Origin: Paraburkholderia madseniana
GTDB lineage: Bacteria; Pseudomonadota; Gammaproteobacteria; Burkholderiales; Burkholderiaceae
Assembly: GCF_009690905.1 (NCBI RefSeq)
Contig: NZ_VOSW01000022.1
Span: 40,824 to 104,823 of the forward strand
Length of the DNA: 64,000 bases
Reading direction: 5' to 3'
Part shown: piece by piece, positions 1-8,665 of the stretch
Position numbering within the stretch: position 1 is the first letter of the stretch
How the letters are laid out: each line of letters opens with the position of its first letter
Notes under the pieces: model-generated
What the model was told of the DNA's origin: nothing
Seen by the model: the letters and a program-made list of their open reading frames with translations, nothing else
Database searches by the model: none
Made by a program: the position numbers and the translations under genes

Positions 1-230
1 GGCACCAGTTCGACGTACTCGCCGCCGAACGAGTGACCATTGCCGGTGCCGAAGTTACGGAAGGACATCTTGTAAGTGCCGCCCACGCGTGCATCCATGT
101 GGTGGACCTGACAGGTGAACCCGTAGGGAGGAAGCCACTTCGCGATCGCGTCGGCTTCGAGGAAGGCCCGATAGATGCGCTCGGGAGTCGCGTGCAGGAC
201 ACGATGGAGACGGATTGTTCCGGTAGTCAT
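1..230 (-). CDS. SRPBCC/AHSA1-family protein, N-terminal part only
   Basis: The reading frame starts at an ATG at 230 and runs off the left edge, so only about 76 residues are visible. The protein opens MTTGTIRLHRVLHATPERIY, then a 'AFLEADAIAKWLPPYGF' stretch. This is the usual beginning of Aha1/START-like (SRPBCC) proteins: a beta strand, then 'P.R.Y.A..' and 'W..P.GF'. Members bind small hydrophobic ligands and often sit beside ArsR regulators; the neighbour on that side is outside the window. An SD-like GGAG (complement of ctcc/ctccag near 249) lies a little upstream. Family call is good; ligand and role cannot be told. Confidence 0.8.
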   Translation of the reverse strand, partial: MTTGTIRLHRVLHATPERIYRAFLEADAIAKWLPPYGFTCQVHHMDARVGGTYKMSFRNFGTGNGHSFGGEYVELV

Positions 231-355
231 GGTGTGCTCGCCTTTCACTGGAGAAGTTGAACATACTCCTACGACGATCTGGCTACGCCGGTATCGACAT
301 AGGCTGAGACCAGGAAAAACCCGTACACGCTAATAAGCGTCACCTGTTACCTCTT

Positions 356-1759
356 CTATCCGGCCACCACGCGGTTGCGGCCATCGTGCTTGGCCCGGTA
401 AAGGCGTTCATCGGCAACGCGTAAGAGGGTGTCGATCGTGACACCGTCGCGGCCGAACTCGGAGACGCCAACACTGACAGTAACGGCGACGGCCCGTCCG
501 GTTCCGGTGTAAAACTCCTCGGTAGCCACAGCGCCCCGAACGCGCTCCGCGATCGAACGTGCCACGTCCAGCGCGGCTTTAGGCAGCAGCACCATAAACT
601 CTTCACCACCGACCCGCGCTACGCCGTCATAGGGTCGAATGGCATCAAGGCATTTCTGCACGAATCGCTGCAACACCTCGTCGCCCACCTGATGGCCGTA
701 GTTGTCGTTGATCAATTTGAAGTGGTCGAGATCCAGCGCCAGCAGCGAGAACGGCGCACCACCTCGCCTGGCGCGTGCGATTTCCGTCTCCACTTGCTGG
801 ATAAACTCGCGCCGGTTCGCGGCGCCCGTCAGCGGATCGGTCGCGGCGAGGTGTTCGAGCTTGTGATTGGTGCGTTGGAGTTCCTGCAGCGCGCTTTCCG
901 TGCGTGCCATCGCTTCGGCGAGGCGAGCCATCAGTTCTTCCTGGCTGTAGATCGTAGAAAAGGACCGCGTCGTGCGAAATGCTTGAACGACGCCGTAACT
1001 CAGCAGGAAAAAGCCGGCGGCGAAGATCGCGTGTGCCAGCCACCACATATGATTCCAGGGCTTGCCGAGAATGAACGCGAGAGACGCCAGCGCGAAGAAG
1101 GTGATCGAGATGCCGTAGATCACCATCAGCGGCGAGCGAATGCGACGCAGCATCAGCACCGTGACGTTCAGCGTCGAGAAGACGAGCGCGCCGCCTTCCA
1201 TGGAGAGCCGCACGGCGAGGTTGCCCGCAAAGGGCGAGTTCGCGATGATTCCGACAACCAGGTCGATCAGGACGAACACGGCGATCCACCTCAGCCACGG
1301 GCGCGGATTCGAGCGCTGCTTGAGCGCGTCCGGCGCGCGATGGTACGAGAGAAGCCCAACCAGCAGCAGCACCGACATCACCAGACGCGATGCGGGTCCG
1401 TAGAGCAGGAATAGCCAGATATTGTGGTGCGCCATGCCGGTGAACGCGCCGTGCAGCGCATAGACCAGCACAAAGCCGAGAAAACCTAAAGTCAGCCACC
1501 GCAACAGCGGTTCACCCGACGACAGATAACAACGCCAGGTTACATAGGTGACAAACAGCCCCTCGAGCGTTGCTGCTGCGATCGCGATTTCGTGGAACCC
1601 GTGGTTTTCGAACTTCAGGCTCGGGTCTTGAAAGAAAGCCAGATAGGCAATCAGGTAGGCGGGAAGGAGCGCAAAACCAATGACCAGCAAACCCGAGTAG
1701 AGCTTGGTCACGATCCCGATGAGGCGAGGCGGCTCTTCGATTGAAATTGTCGTGCTCAT
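356..1759 (-). CDS. Membrane-bound diguanylate cyclase (GGDEF)
   Basis: Makes cyclic di-GMP from two GTP at the inner membrane. The 467-residue protein has about eight hydrophobic segments in residues 20-260, a short coiled linker (about 265-300, 'ARLAEAMARTESALQELQ') and a C-terminal GGDEF domain from 'ATDPLTGAANRREF'. The active-site motif is GGEEF at residues 384-388. An RPYD sequence just upstream matches the RxxD inhibitory site, so product feedback is likely. There is no EAL domain. I chose the ATG at 1759 because GGAGA lies about 7 bases before it; an in-frame GTG at 1795 would add 12 residues without a clear ribosome-binding site. The sensory N-terminus matches no named domain I recognise, so the signal is unknown. 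Confidence 0.9.
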   Translation of the reverse strand: MSTTISIEEPPRLIGIVTKLYSGLLVIGFALLPAYLIAYLAFFQDPSLKFENHGFHEIAIAAATLEGLFVTYVTWRCYLSSGEPLLRWLTLGFLGFVLVYALHGAFTGMAHHNIWLFLLYGPASRLVMSVLLLVGLLSYHRAPDALKQRSNPRPWLRWIAVFVLIDLVVGIIANSPFAGNLAVRLSMEGGALVFSTLNVTVLMLRRIRSPLMVIYGISITFFALASLAFILGKPWNHMWWLAHAIFAAGFFLLSYGVVQAFRTTRSFSTIYSQEELMARLAEAMARTESALQELQRTNHKLEHLAATDPLTGAANRREFIQQVETEIARARRGGAPFSLLALDLDHFKLINDNYGHQVGDEVLQRFVQKCLDAIRPYDGVARVGGEEFMVLLPKAALDVARSIAERVRGAVATEEFYTGTGRAVAVTVSVGVSEFGRDGVTIDTLLRVADERLYRAKHDGRNRVVAG

Positions 1760-2029
1760 GTGCCCGTCTCCGACAATATTACGGTGTTTTTTCACACCGC
1801 CGAGCGATTGACGCGTGGATTGGCCGATTCGGACACGGCACCATGCCGTTATGCCGGGCCAAACATACCGCGCAGCGGACTATCTTCAGGCAATTGAAAG
1901 TATAACGGACTGTAATTTGCATCGGTGGTATATCGGTCGTGCAATTAGCTCCTGATATATCGTGCAGTTGTCTTCTGAAAATGACAGAAACAGCGGCCGG
2001 CAGTTGCCAGTCGCTGAATCCGATTCAGC

Positions 2030-2674
2030 CTAGGCTGCGGCGCCGCGTAAATCCCTTATATGCTGATAGACGGTCGCACGGCCCATGCCCAGAACGTTGG
2101 CAACATAGTTAGCCGCGCTCTTTCCTTTGAAGGCCCCTTCCTCCCACAGTGCCTCGACCAGTTCGCGACGGTGTTCCCGGGTCAGGGAGTTGAGTGCCAG
2201 TTGGCGTTCCTGAAGCCATGCGTGGAGAAACGTGTTGATGCGCTCCTGCCAGTCGTCCTTGAACAGCTCCTCAGGCTGCTTCACCAGACCCGCGCCCGAC
2301 ACCACGCGGTCGATGACATGTTTCATGTCCTCGAAGACGGCGATGTTGTAATTGACGCACATTACGCCGACAGCCGCGCCTGCGTCGTCAAAGAGCACCG
2401 TGCTGACACAGCGCATCCGCCTGCCGTCCCAATTGATCTTTTCGTACGGACCGATCGTGCCTGACTGCGCTGAATGATCAATCTCTTCCAGCGCCGATTC
2501 GTCGCCCAGCTCACGCTTTGACAGGTTGTTTGCAATGTACGCGATCGTCTGGCTGTGCAGGTCATGAATGACGATTTCGACGTACGGAAAGAAGAGCAGC
2601 GCGATACCGTCGGCGACACGGCCGTAGCGATCCAGCAAAAGCCGGCGCGCGGGTGTGGTCTTAGTCTTTCGCAT
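2030..2674 (-). CDS. YheO-like PAS domain transcriptional regulator
   Basis: A 214-residue cytoplasmic regulator. Residues about 10-125 look like the PAS-like YheO domain ('YVEIVIHDLHSQTIAYIANN', 'GVMCVNYNI'); residues about 165-212 form a helix-turn-helix ending 'GMGRATVYQHIRDLRG'. Relatives are often next to amino-acid utilisation genes. It is on the same strand as, and 144 bases downstream of, the ornithine-cyclodeaminase-like gene, so it probably controls this cluster, perhaps through the palindrome at 3846-3866. The start at 2674 has no good ribosome-binding site, so translation initiation is uncertain. What it senses is unknown. Confidence 0.85.
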   Translation of the reverse strand: MRKTKTTPARRLLLDRYGRVADGIALLFFPYVEIVIHDLHSQTIAYIANNLSKRELGDESALEEIDHSAQSGTIGPYEKINWDGRRMRCVSTVLFDDAGAAVGVMCVNYNIAVFEDMKHVIDRVVSGAGLVKQPEELFKDDWQERINTFLHAWLQERQLALNSLTREHRRELVEALWEEGAFKGKSAANYVANVLGMGRATVYQHIRDLRGAAA

Positions 2675-2818
2675 AGGGAAGCATGAGATTTTTCGGTTTG
2701 GCCGGGTCTGGCGGCGCGTGTGTCAAGGTGCAACGAATATTCGTGCGATGCACTATTTTGCCACGGGCAATATTCACCCCTGTTTGCGGCAACCCACGCA
2801 CAGCCGCATCGGTCTTGC

Positions 2819-3790
2819 TCAACCGGTCGGTTGCCCGCTCACGTGCCTGAACAACGCGTAGGCGATCGCGACATCTTCCAGTCCGAGTCCGATTGAGCGA
2901 AAGAAAACGTGCTGCCGCCAGGAGGGTTTCCTGGCCCTGCCGGATACGAGTTCGGGCAAATCGCCCAGAACGCTTTCCGGCGACCAGTCATGCAGTTGCG
3001 CCGCCAATTTCATTTCACCTGCGCTGGCGGGCGTGGTTCGCCGGTAGTCGCAATAGACGTCCATGTCTTGAATCCACGCCGGTGGAATTTCATGCGCATT
3101 GACGACATTCGTGCTGATCGACGTGATGAGTGCCGGCTTGGTCAGCAGGTTGTCCGACAGTACAGGCGTGCCCGAGGAGGTGCACAACGCGACCACGTCG
3201 GCATCGCGCACGCAATCATCAAGCTGAGTGCAGATCCGCACACGCTCATGAAGGGCGACGATCTCTGCGCGCTTCGCCTCGTTGCTCGCAAGCTCGGGTG
3301 AAAACACATTGATCGCATCCCACGCTCGCAGCGGCGCAAGGTGGCGCAAATGCGCCTGCCCCACGGCACCCGCGCCGACGATGGCGAGCCGGCGCGCGTT
3401 GGGTGCCGCAAGGTGTTCCACCGCAAGTGCCGTTGCGCCGGCGGTGCGCTCGATGGTGAGCAGACCCGCATCGCACCACATCAAAGGTTGCCCCGTTTCC
3501 ATCGACATCAGTGCGGTCCATGCCGTAATGACCGGTTTCGCTTCTGTCACGATGTACGGCGATATCTTTGCTCCAAATACCTTGGCCTCCGCCATGACCC
3601 CGAGGTACGTAATGAAATCGCCAGTCCCTTGTGGAAACGGGGTGAAGGTCTGCGACGGCTGCACTGCGGAATCGTTCGCAAGCGAGAGAAACATGCGTGC
3701 CAACGCGCCGCGCACATCGAGGTGGGGCAGTGCTTTACGCACCGCGTCCTGCTGGACGATCAACGGGAATACTGTGTCTGTGCTGCTCAT
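2819..3790 (-). CDS. Ornithine cyclodeaminase / mu-crystallin family imine reductase
   Basis: A 323-residue NAD(P)-dependent enzyme of the OCD/mu-crystallin family. The Rossmann signature 'LAIVGAGAVGQAHLRHL' is clear in the middle, followed by 'ADVVALCTSSGTPVL', and 'GDFITYLGVMAEAKVFGAKI' lies in the N-terminal substrate half. Family members either cyclise ornithine to proline or reduce cyclic imines such as delta-1-pyrroline-2-carboxylate; sequence alone does not separate these. The ATG at 3790 follows GGAGAG by about 8 bases; longer in-frame starts upstream run into the regulatory palindrome. It is divergent from a solute-binding protein and near an FAD amino-acid oxidase, which favours an imine reductase role (inference). 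Confidence 0.85.
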   Translation of the reverse strand: MSSTDTVFPLIVQQDAVRKALPHLDVRGALARMFLSLANDSAVQPSQTFTPFPQGTGDFITYLGVMAEAKVFGAKISPYIVTEAKPVITAWTALMSMETGQPLMWCDAGLLTIERTAGATALAVEHLAAPNARRLAIVGAGAVGQAHLRHLAPLRAWDAINVFSPELASNEAKRAEIVALHERVRICTQLDDCVRDADVVALCTSSGTPVLSDNLLTKPALITSISTNVVNAHEIPPAWIQDMDVYCDYRRTTPASAGEMKLAAQLHDWSPESVLGDLPELVSGRARKPSWRQHVFFRSIGLGLEDVAIAYALFRHVSGQPTG

Positions 3791-3845
3791 GGGCCTGCTC
3801 TCCACATCGTTGCCGGCTAGCGGCGTCAGCGCAATTCTAAAGTCA

Positions 3846-3866
3846 AAAAGTCCAGTCTGGACTTTT
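3846..3866. promoter_or_regulatory. Perfect palindrome in divergent promoter
   Basis: A perfect inverted repeat: arm AAAAGTCCAG, one central T, then the exact reverse complement. The half-site GTCCAG recurs at about 3895-3900. It lies between the divergent OCD-family gene (start 3790) and the binding-protein gene (start 4031), where an operator for the local cluster would be expected. The YheO-like regulator at 2030-2674 is the nearest candidate binder, which is inference. Confidence 0.7.
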
Positions 3867-4030
3867 ATTTTGAAAATCGCTTGCATTTGTGAGTGTCCAG
3901 AATAGACTGTTGTTCCAGAACGAGTGTGAGAACAGGCCTTTTTGGCACCTCATGCGTCTTCTCGAGGTCGCGCCGTCAGTTACCGCCCCGTGCCCTAATT
4001 TTGTGAACCCCAATTTCATAGGGAACCATC

Positions 4031-4819
4031 ATGCGTCTGAAGCTTCCACTCTCACTTTTCGTCGCTGCCGCTCTAATCGGTTCGGTTGGCACCGTCAGCG
4101 CCGAGACTCAAAGCACCTTGCGTTTCGGCATCGAGGCCGCGTATCCGCCGTTCGAAAGCAAGTCGCCGACGGGGCAATTGCAGGGATTCGACGTTGACGT
4201 CGGCAACGCGGTCTGCGCGAAGATGGGCGTGAAATGCGAATGGGTGGAGAACTCGTTCGACGGCTTGATTCCCGCGTTGCAGGCGCGCAAATTCGATGTC
4301 ATCAATTCCGCGATGAACATTACGGACAAGCGCAAACAGTCCATCGATTTCACGCCGCCGATCTACGTGGTGCCGATCGTGATGGTGGCGAAGCGTGGTT
4401 CCCCCTTGTTGCCGGATGTGAAGAGCCTGCAGGGCAAACGCGTCGGCGTTCTGCAGGGATCGTCGCAGGAAGATTTCCTTAAGCTCCACTGGGCGAATGC
4501 CGGCGTATCGATCGTTTCGTACCAGGACCAGGATCAGGTGTACGCCGACCTCGTTGCCGGACGCCTGGATGCCGCCGTCCAGGAAGCGCAGACTGTTGAG
4601 GATGGTTTCCTGAACAAGCCGTCAGGCCATGACTATGCGATTGTCGGCCAGCCGCTCAGCGATCCGGCAACGCTTGGCGAAGGCACGGGCTTCGGCTTGC
4701 GCAAGGGCGACAAGGCGTTGGCCGGAAAGATCGATGCTGCGCTCGCCGCACTAAAGAAAGACGGCACGCTCAGCAACCTGTCGCAGAAGTATTTCAAGCG
4801 CGACATCATCGCGAAGTAA
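4031..4819 (+). CDS. ABC transporter substrate-binding protein, polar amino acid type (family 3)
   Basis: A 262-residue periplasmic binding protein. Residues 1-24 are a signal peptide ending 'GTVSA-ET'. The mature protein opens 'LRFGIEAAYPPFESKSP', has 'GFDVDVGNAVCAKMGVKCEW' and 'FDVINSAMNITDKRKQSIDF', all typical of HisJ/ArtJ/LAO proteins for basic or other polar amino acids. No permease or ATPase gene is adjacent, so it must share a transporter encoded elsewhere. It is followed after 64 bases by the FAD oxidoreductase gene on the same strand and probably shares its transcript. Confidence 0.92.
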   Translation: MRLKLPLSLFVAAALIGSVGTVSAETQSTLRFGIEAAYPPFESKSPTGQLQGFDVDVGNAVCAKMGVKCEWVENSFDGLIPALQARKFDVINSAMNITDKRKQSIDFTPPIYVVPIVMVAKRGSPLLPDVKSLQGKRVGVLQGSSQEDFLKLHWANAGVSIVSYQDQDQVYADLVAGRLDAAVQEAQTVEDGFLNKPSGHDYAIVGQPLSDPATLGEGTGFGLRKGDKALAGKIDAALAALKKDGTLSNLSQKYFKRDIIAK

Positions 4820-4883
4820 CCGGTTCATGACCCGATGCGAGCCGATTCGCATCGGAATCCGAAATGAACATTCGAGCGAGCTT

Positions 4884-6125
4884 ATGGATTTCGATGTGAT
4901 CGTGCTGGGAGCCGGGATTGTCGGCGTGTCGTCCGCGCTGCATCTGCAGGATCGCGGCCGCCGCGTGGGGCTCGTCGATCGACGCGGCCCCGGCGAAGAG
5001 ACCAGCTTTGGCAATGCCGGCCTGATCGAAAGTTCGTCGGTGGTTCCTTACGGCTTTCCGCGCGATCTCGGTACGCTGCTGCGCTACCTGCGCAATCGGT
5101 CGACCGATCTTTACTGGGACTACAGGGCGCTGCCGTCGTTCGCGACGTGGCTGGCGCGATTCTGGTGGGAGTCGTCTCCCGAGCGGCTCGAAGCTGCCGC
5201 GCGCGATATGTTGCCGTTGATCCGGCGAAGCGTCGCCGAGCACGACGTGCTGATCGAGCGTGCCGGCCTCCAAAGTCTCGCGCACGACGGCGGCTGGATC
5301 GAGGCATTTCGCACCCGCTCGGAATATGAACGGCAGGCATCAGCCGCCGAAGTCACGGCGAGGACATACGGATTGCGCGTGGTGCCGTGCGATGCCGATG
5401 CACTGGTGGCGCATGAACCCGGTATCGCGCCGGGTTTTAGCGGCGCATTGCATTGGCAGGACCCGAAGAGCATCTCCAATCCGGGTGCGTTGACGAAGGG
5501 CTACGCGCGACTGTTCGAGGAGGGCGGCGGCGCGCTGCTCACCGGCGAGGCGGTCACGGTGCGTCAGGAAGCCGATGCATGGACTGTTCAGACGTCGCAA
5601 GGCAGGATCAGTGCGAAAGAGGTGGTCGTAGCGCTTGGCCCTTGGTCCGACAAGGTCTTTGAGCCGCTCGGATATCGGATACCGCTACGGGCAAAGCGCG
5701 GCTATCACATGCACTACGAGGCTACGAAATCGATGCTCTCGATACCGCTGGTCGACACGGAAAAAGGGTATGTGGTCGCGCCTATGCAAGGTCGCCTGCG
5801 GCTGACCACCGGCGTGGAAATCGCCCGACGCGATGCGCCACCGACTGGCGTTCAACTGGAACGCGCGGAAGCCGTTGCCCGGCCGATATTCGGTCTGGGC
5901 CGCCGCCTCGATGACGCGCCATGGCTCGGGTTGCGGCCCTGTACGCCCGACATGCGGCCTGTCATTGGGCGCGCGCCTCGCCATCGAGGGTTGTGGTTCT
6001 CGTTTGGGCATAACCATCACGGATTGACGCTCGGTCCCGTGACAGGCCGTTTGCTCGCAGAAATGATGACGGGTGGCGAGCCTTTTACCGATCCCCATCC
6101 GTTTCGTCCCGAGCGATTCCGATAG
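4884..6125 (+). CDS. DadA/DAO-family FAD-dependent amino acid oxidoreductase
   Basis: A 413-residue flavoprotein. The FAD-binding dinucleotide motif is at the N-terminus ('DVIVLGAGIVGVSSALHL') and the C-terminus has the usual 'WLGLRPCTPDMRPVIGRAP' and 'GHNHHGLTLGP'. Family members oxidise D-amino acids, imino acids or sarcosine-like amines to the imine or keto acid. I chose the ATG at 4884, preceded by GAGCGAG, because the FAD motif then begins at residue 3; an ATG at 4827 would add 19 unconserved residues. It is probably cotranscribed with the binding protein at 4031. With the OCD-family reductase it could carry out oxidation of a D- (or cyclic) amino acid followed by reduction to the L form; this is inference. 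Confidence 0.88.
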   Translation: MDFDVIVLGAGIVGVSSALHLQDRGRRVGLVDRRGPGEETSFGNAGLIESSSVVPYGFPRDLGTLLRYLRNRSTDLYWDYRALPSFATWLARFWWESSPERLEAAARDMLPLIRRSVAEHDVLIERAGLQSLAHDGGWIEAFRTRSEYERQASAAEVTARTYGLRVVPCDADALVAHEPGIAPGFSGALHWQDPKSISNPGALTKGYARLFEEGGGALLTGEAVTVRQEADAWTVQTSQGRISAKEVVVALGPWSDKVFEPLGYRIPLRAKRGYHMHYEATKSMLSIPLVDTEKGYVVAPMQGRLRLTTGVEIARRDAPPTGVQLERAEAVARPIFGLGRRLDDAPWLGLRPCTPDMRPVIGRAPRHRGLWFSFGHNHHGLTLGPVTGRLLAEMMTGGEPFTDPHPFRPERFR

Positions 6126-6196
6126 AGGGCGTGGCGGACCCGCTTCATCGATAAGTCAACTGCGTAACGAATCGCGCGAGCCGGAATGCACGCTGC

Positions 6197-7168
6197 CTAC
6201 AGTCCCTTCAGGAACGCAACCAGCAGATCGCTCACTTCTGCCGCACGCTCGCGCTGAATCCAATGACCCGCGCCATCGAGAATATGACATCCACGCAGTC
6301 CGGGCAGTACGCGTGCCAGATTCGCGATACGGGCCTGCGCGCCCGGAAACTTAAGGACGTCGTCTTTCGCGCCGGCCACGAATAGCGAAGGCTGCCGGAT
6401 CACGCAGCCCCGCCACGCGGCCATGAGTTCCGACGAGCGCCGAATGCTGCGGTACCAGTTCAGCCCGCCTCTGAAGCCAGTGCGCGCGAATTCGCCCGCC
6501 ACGTAGGCGATTTCTTCACTGCTTAGCCAGGCAGGCAGCGTCTCGGGGTCCACTGTGTTGTCGAGAAAACCTGTGCCGGGCGCGAGTATGCCCGCCACCA
6601 CGTGGTCGGGCCCATCGCCCGACATGCTGAACGTGACGCGTCGAATGGTGGCTTCGGGATCAGCCTCGAACTCGCGCTCAGCGATGCCGGGTGTCTGGAA
6701 ATGCTGCATATAGAACGTTTGGACACCTTGCCGCTCCAGCGCACTGAGCAAGTCCTCCCGCGCAGGCGGATGGAACGGCACGCTCATGCCGACGACGGCA
6801 CGGAACAGATCGGGCCGCAACATCGCCGCGTTCCAGGCCACCGGCGCGCCCCAGTCGTGGCCGACGATCACCGCCTCGCTCTCGCCGAGAACATTGACGA
6901 GTTCGACCATGTCGCCGACGAGATGCAGCATCGTGTACGACTCCGCGTCTGGCGGCGCGTCGGTGCCGCCATAGCCACGCATGTCGGGCGCGACTGCCCG
7001 GAAACCGGCGGCTGACAGCGCCGCCAACTGGTGCCGCCAGGCGTACCAGGACTCCGGAAATCCATGACATAGCAGCACCAGCGGGCCGCTGCCCTGGCTG
7101 GCCACACGCATGCGCAGTGCACCTACCTGCAACGTCTCGAGGCGAAGTTCGTGCAAGGTTTGCTCCAT
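6197..7168 (-). CDS. Alpha/beta hydrolase, epoxide hydrolase-like
   Basis: A 323-residue alpha/beta-hydrolase. Visible motifs are 'LLCHGFPESWYAWRHQL' (HGxP oxyanion region), the nucleophile elbow 'IVGHDWGAPVAW' with Asp as nucleophile, and the catalytic His in 'DGAGHWIQRERA'. This set is characteristic of epoxide hydrolases and the related fluoroacetate/haloalkane dehalogenases; an epoxide hydrolase is most likely. The MurA-like gene ends only 33 bases upstream on the same strand, so the two may be cotranscribed. The ribosome-binding site is weak. Substrate unknown. Confidence 0.88.
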   Translation of the reverse strand: MEQTLHELRLETLQVGALRMRVASQGSGPLVLLCHGFPESWYAWRHQLAALSAAGFRAVAPDMRGYGGTDAPPDAESYTMLHLVGDMVELVNVLGESEAVIVGHDWGAPVAWNAAMLRPDLFRAVVGMSVPFHPPAREDLLSALERQGVQTFYMQHFQTPGIAEREFEADPEATIRRVTFSMSGDGPDHVVAGILAPGTGFLDNTVDPETLPAWLSSEEIAYVAGEFARTGFRGGLNWYRSIRRSSELMAAWRGCVIRQPSLFVAGAKDDVLKFPGAQARIANLARVLPGLRGCHILDGAGHWIQRERAAEVSDLLVAFLKGL

Positions 7169-7201
7169 GATGTTCGGGTTCCGGTGGATCGCCTTAGACG
7201 A

Positions 7202-8503
7202 TCATTCGCTGCTGGTCCATTCCACGCGTGCGCCCACCGAGCGCAGGTTTTCCACAAAATTGGGGTGTGCGCGGCGGATCGGCAGCGCATTGGTGATTTC
7301 CGAGCGCCCCTCGATACTCGCGGCGACCATGAGCAACGCGATTGCCACGCGAATGATGTACGGACTCTCGACCTTCGCTGGGCTTAACTGAAGTCCGCCG
7401 AAAGTGATCAAACGATGAGGGTCCGACAGGAACACGTGAGCCCCGAACTTGGAGAGTTCAACGGACCAGCCCATCGCGCCGTCATAGACCTTGTTCCAGA
7501 ACATCGCGCTGCCTTCCGCCTTCACGCCAAGCGCGATGAAGATGGGGAGCAGATCGACGGGCAGATACGGCCAGGGCGCCGCTTCTACCTTGGTGAGAAT
7601 ATTCTGGGTGAACGGGCGGCGCACTCGCAATGGGCCTTCGCGAACGGCGTGCGACCAGCCATCGCGATGCTCCACCTGCACGCCGAACTTCGCGAAGGTT
7701 CGGTCGATCAGCGGGAACTGATCGGGCGCGCTGTTTTTGACCTTGATGTCGCCCCCGGTGATCGCACCAAGCGCGAGAAAGGTCGCGATCTCGTGGAAAT
7801 CCTCGCTGAACCGGAACTCGCCGCCGCCGAGTTTATGGCCGCCTTCTACGCTCAGGCGCGATGTGCCAATGCCGTCGATCGGGACACCCAGCATGGCCAG
7901 AAAACGGCAAAACTCCTGCACATGCGGTTCCGATGCTGCATTGACCAAGGTCGACGTACCGTTGGCCGACGCCGCGCAAAGCACGAAATTCTCAGTGGTG
8001 GTGACCGACGCGTAGTCCAGCCAATGATGATTCGCCGCCATTTGAGTGGCCGCGCGCACGATCAGCGAGTCGGTGGTGCGCTCGATGCTCGCGCCGAAGC
8101 GCTCGAATACCTCAACGTGCGGATCGATCTCGCGCACGCCCAGCGTGCAGCCCTTCACGTCGTTCTCCAGACGTGCAACGCCGAAACGCGCCAGCAGCGG
8201 CGGCACCAGCATGATCGAAGAACGCATCTCCTCGGGCAGCCTGTGCGCGACGGGATCGAAGGACGTGGCGTGGTGATGCAAATCGAGAATGCCGGTGGCA
8301 AAGTCCATCGACACGTTGCTGCCGAGCGTGCGAAAGATCTCGAGGATCTTCTTGACATCGGTAATCTCGGGTACGCCGATGAGACGCAGTGGCTGGTCGG
8401 TCAGCAGCGTGGCACAAAGGATAGGCAGGACAGCGTTCTTGTTGGCGGATGGCACGATCTCGCCGCGTAACGGGAGACCGCCATGTACGATCAGGTTCGA
8501 CAT
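7202..8503 (-). CDS. murA: Divergent MurA paralogue (UDP-GlcNAc enolpyruvyl transferase family)
   Basis: A 433-residue EPSP-synthase-fold protein. MurA transfers enolpyruvate from PEP to UDP-GlcNAc, the first committed step of peptidoglycan synthesis. The key residues are all present: Lys22 and Asn23 in 'SANKNAVLPIL', the fosfomycin-target Cys119 in 'KGCTLG', Arg124 just after it, Asp in 'LPVDLLP' and Arg in 'YIIRVAIALL'. Between them the sequence is well diverged from the housekeeping MurA known from E. coli. The neighbours are oxidoreductases and a hydrolase, not the ispB/hisG region usual for beta-proteobacterial murA, so this is likely a second copy. It may be a spare or fosfomycin-tolerant MurA, or act on another UDP-sugar. 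Confidence 0.88.
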   Translation of the reverse strand: MSNLIVHGGLPLRGEIVPSANKNAVLPILCATLLTDQPLRLIGVPEITDVKKILEIFRTLGSNVSMDFATGILDLHHHATSFDPVAHRLPEEMRSSIMLVPPLLARFGVARLENDVKGCTLGVREIDPHVEVFERFGASIERTTDSLIVRAATQMAANHHWLDYASVTTTENFVLCAASANGTSTLVNAASEPHVQEFCRFLAMLGVPIDGIGTSRLSVEGGHKLGGGEFRFSEDFHEIATFLALGAITGGDIKVKNSAPDQFPLIDRTFAKFGVQVEHRDGWSHAVREGPLRVRRPFTQNILTKVEAAPWPYLPVDLLPIFIALGVKAEGSAMFWNKVYDGAMGWSVELSKFGAHVFLSDPHRLITFGGLQLSPAKVESPYIIRVAIALLMVAASIEGRSEITNALPIRRAHPNFVENLRSVGARVEWTSSE

Positions 8504-8631
8504 GTTCGGGAGAGAGCTGGTGGATTGAGAAGCGAGGCCACTATCATGCCATTGGATGGCATGCGGAGGATGTTTCGGGATTCCGGGGCGGTTTTTTTAT
8601 TGTCGCTTCTTAAAACAGTCTATCCAGCATC

Positions 8632-8651
8632 TCGCGGGCATTGGCCCGCGA
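8632..8651 (-). terminator. GC-rich hairpin after the quinone-oxidoreductase gene
   Basis: Arm TCGCGGGC at 8632-8639 and its exact complement at 8644-8651 flank a 4-base loop, 15 bases beyond the stop of the minus-strand oxidoreductase gene. The position suits a terminator but no U-run follows on that strand, so the call is tentative. Confidence 0.35.
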
Positions 8652-8665
8652 CCGGTCCAAGCCTT

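Noticed and set aside
7561..7680. Possible frameshift in the MurA-like gene
   Set aside because: The frame is uninterrupted over 433 residues and all active-site residues align in order.
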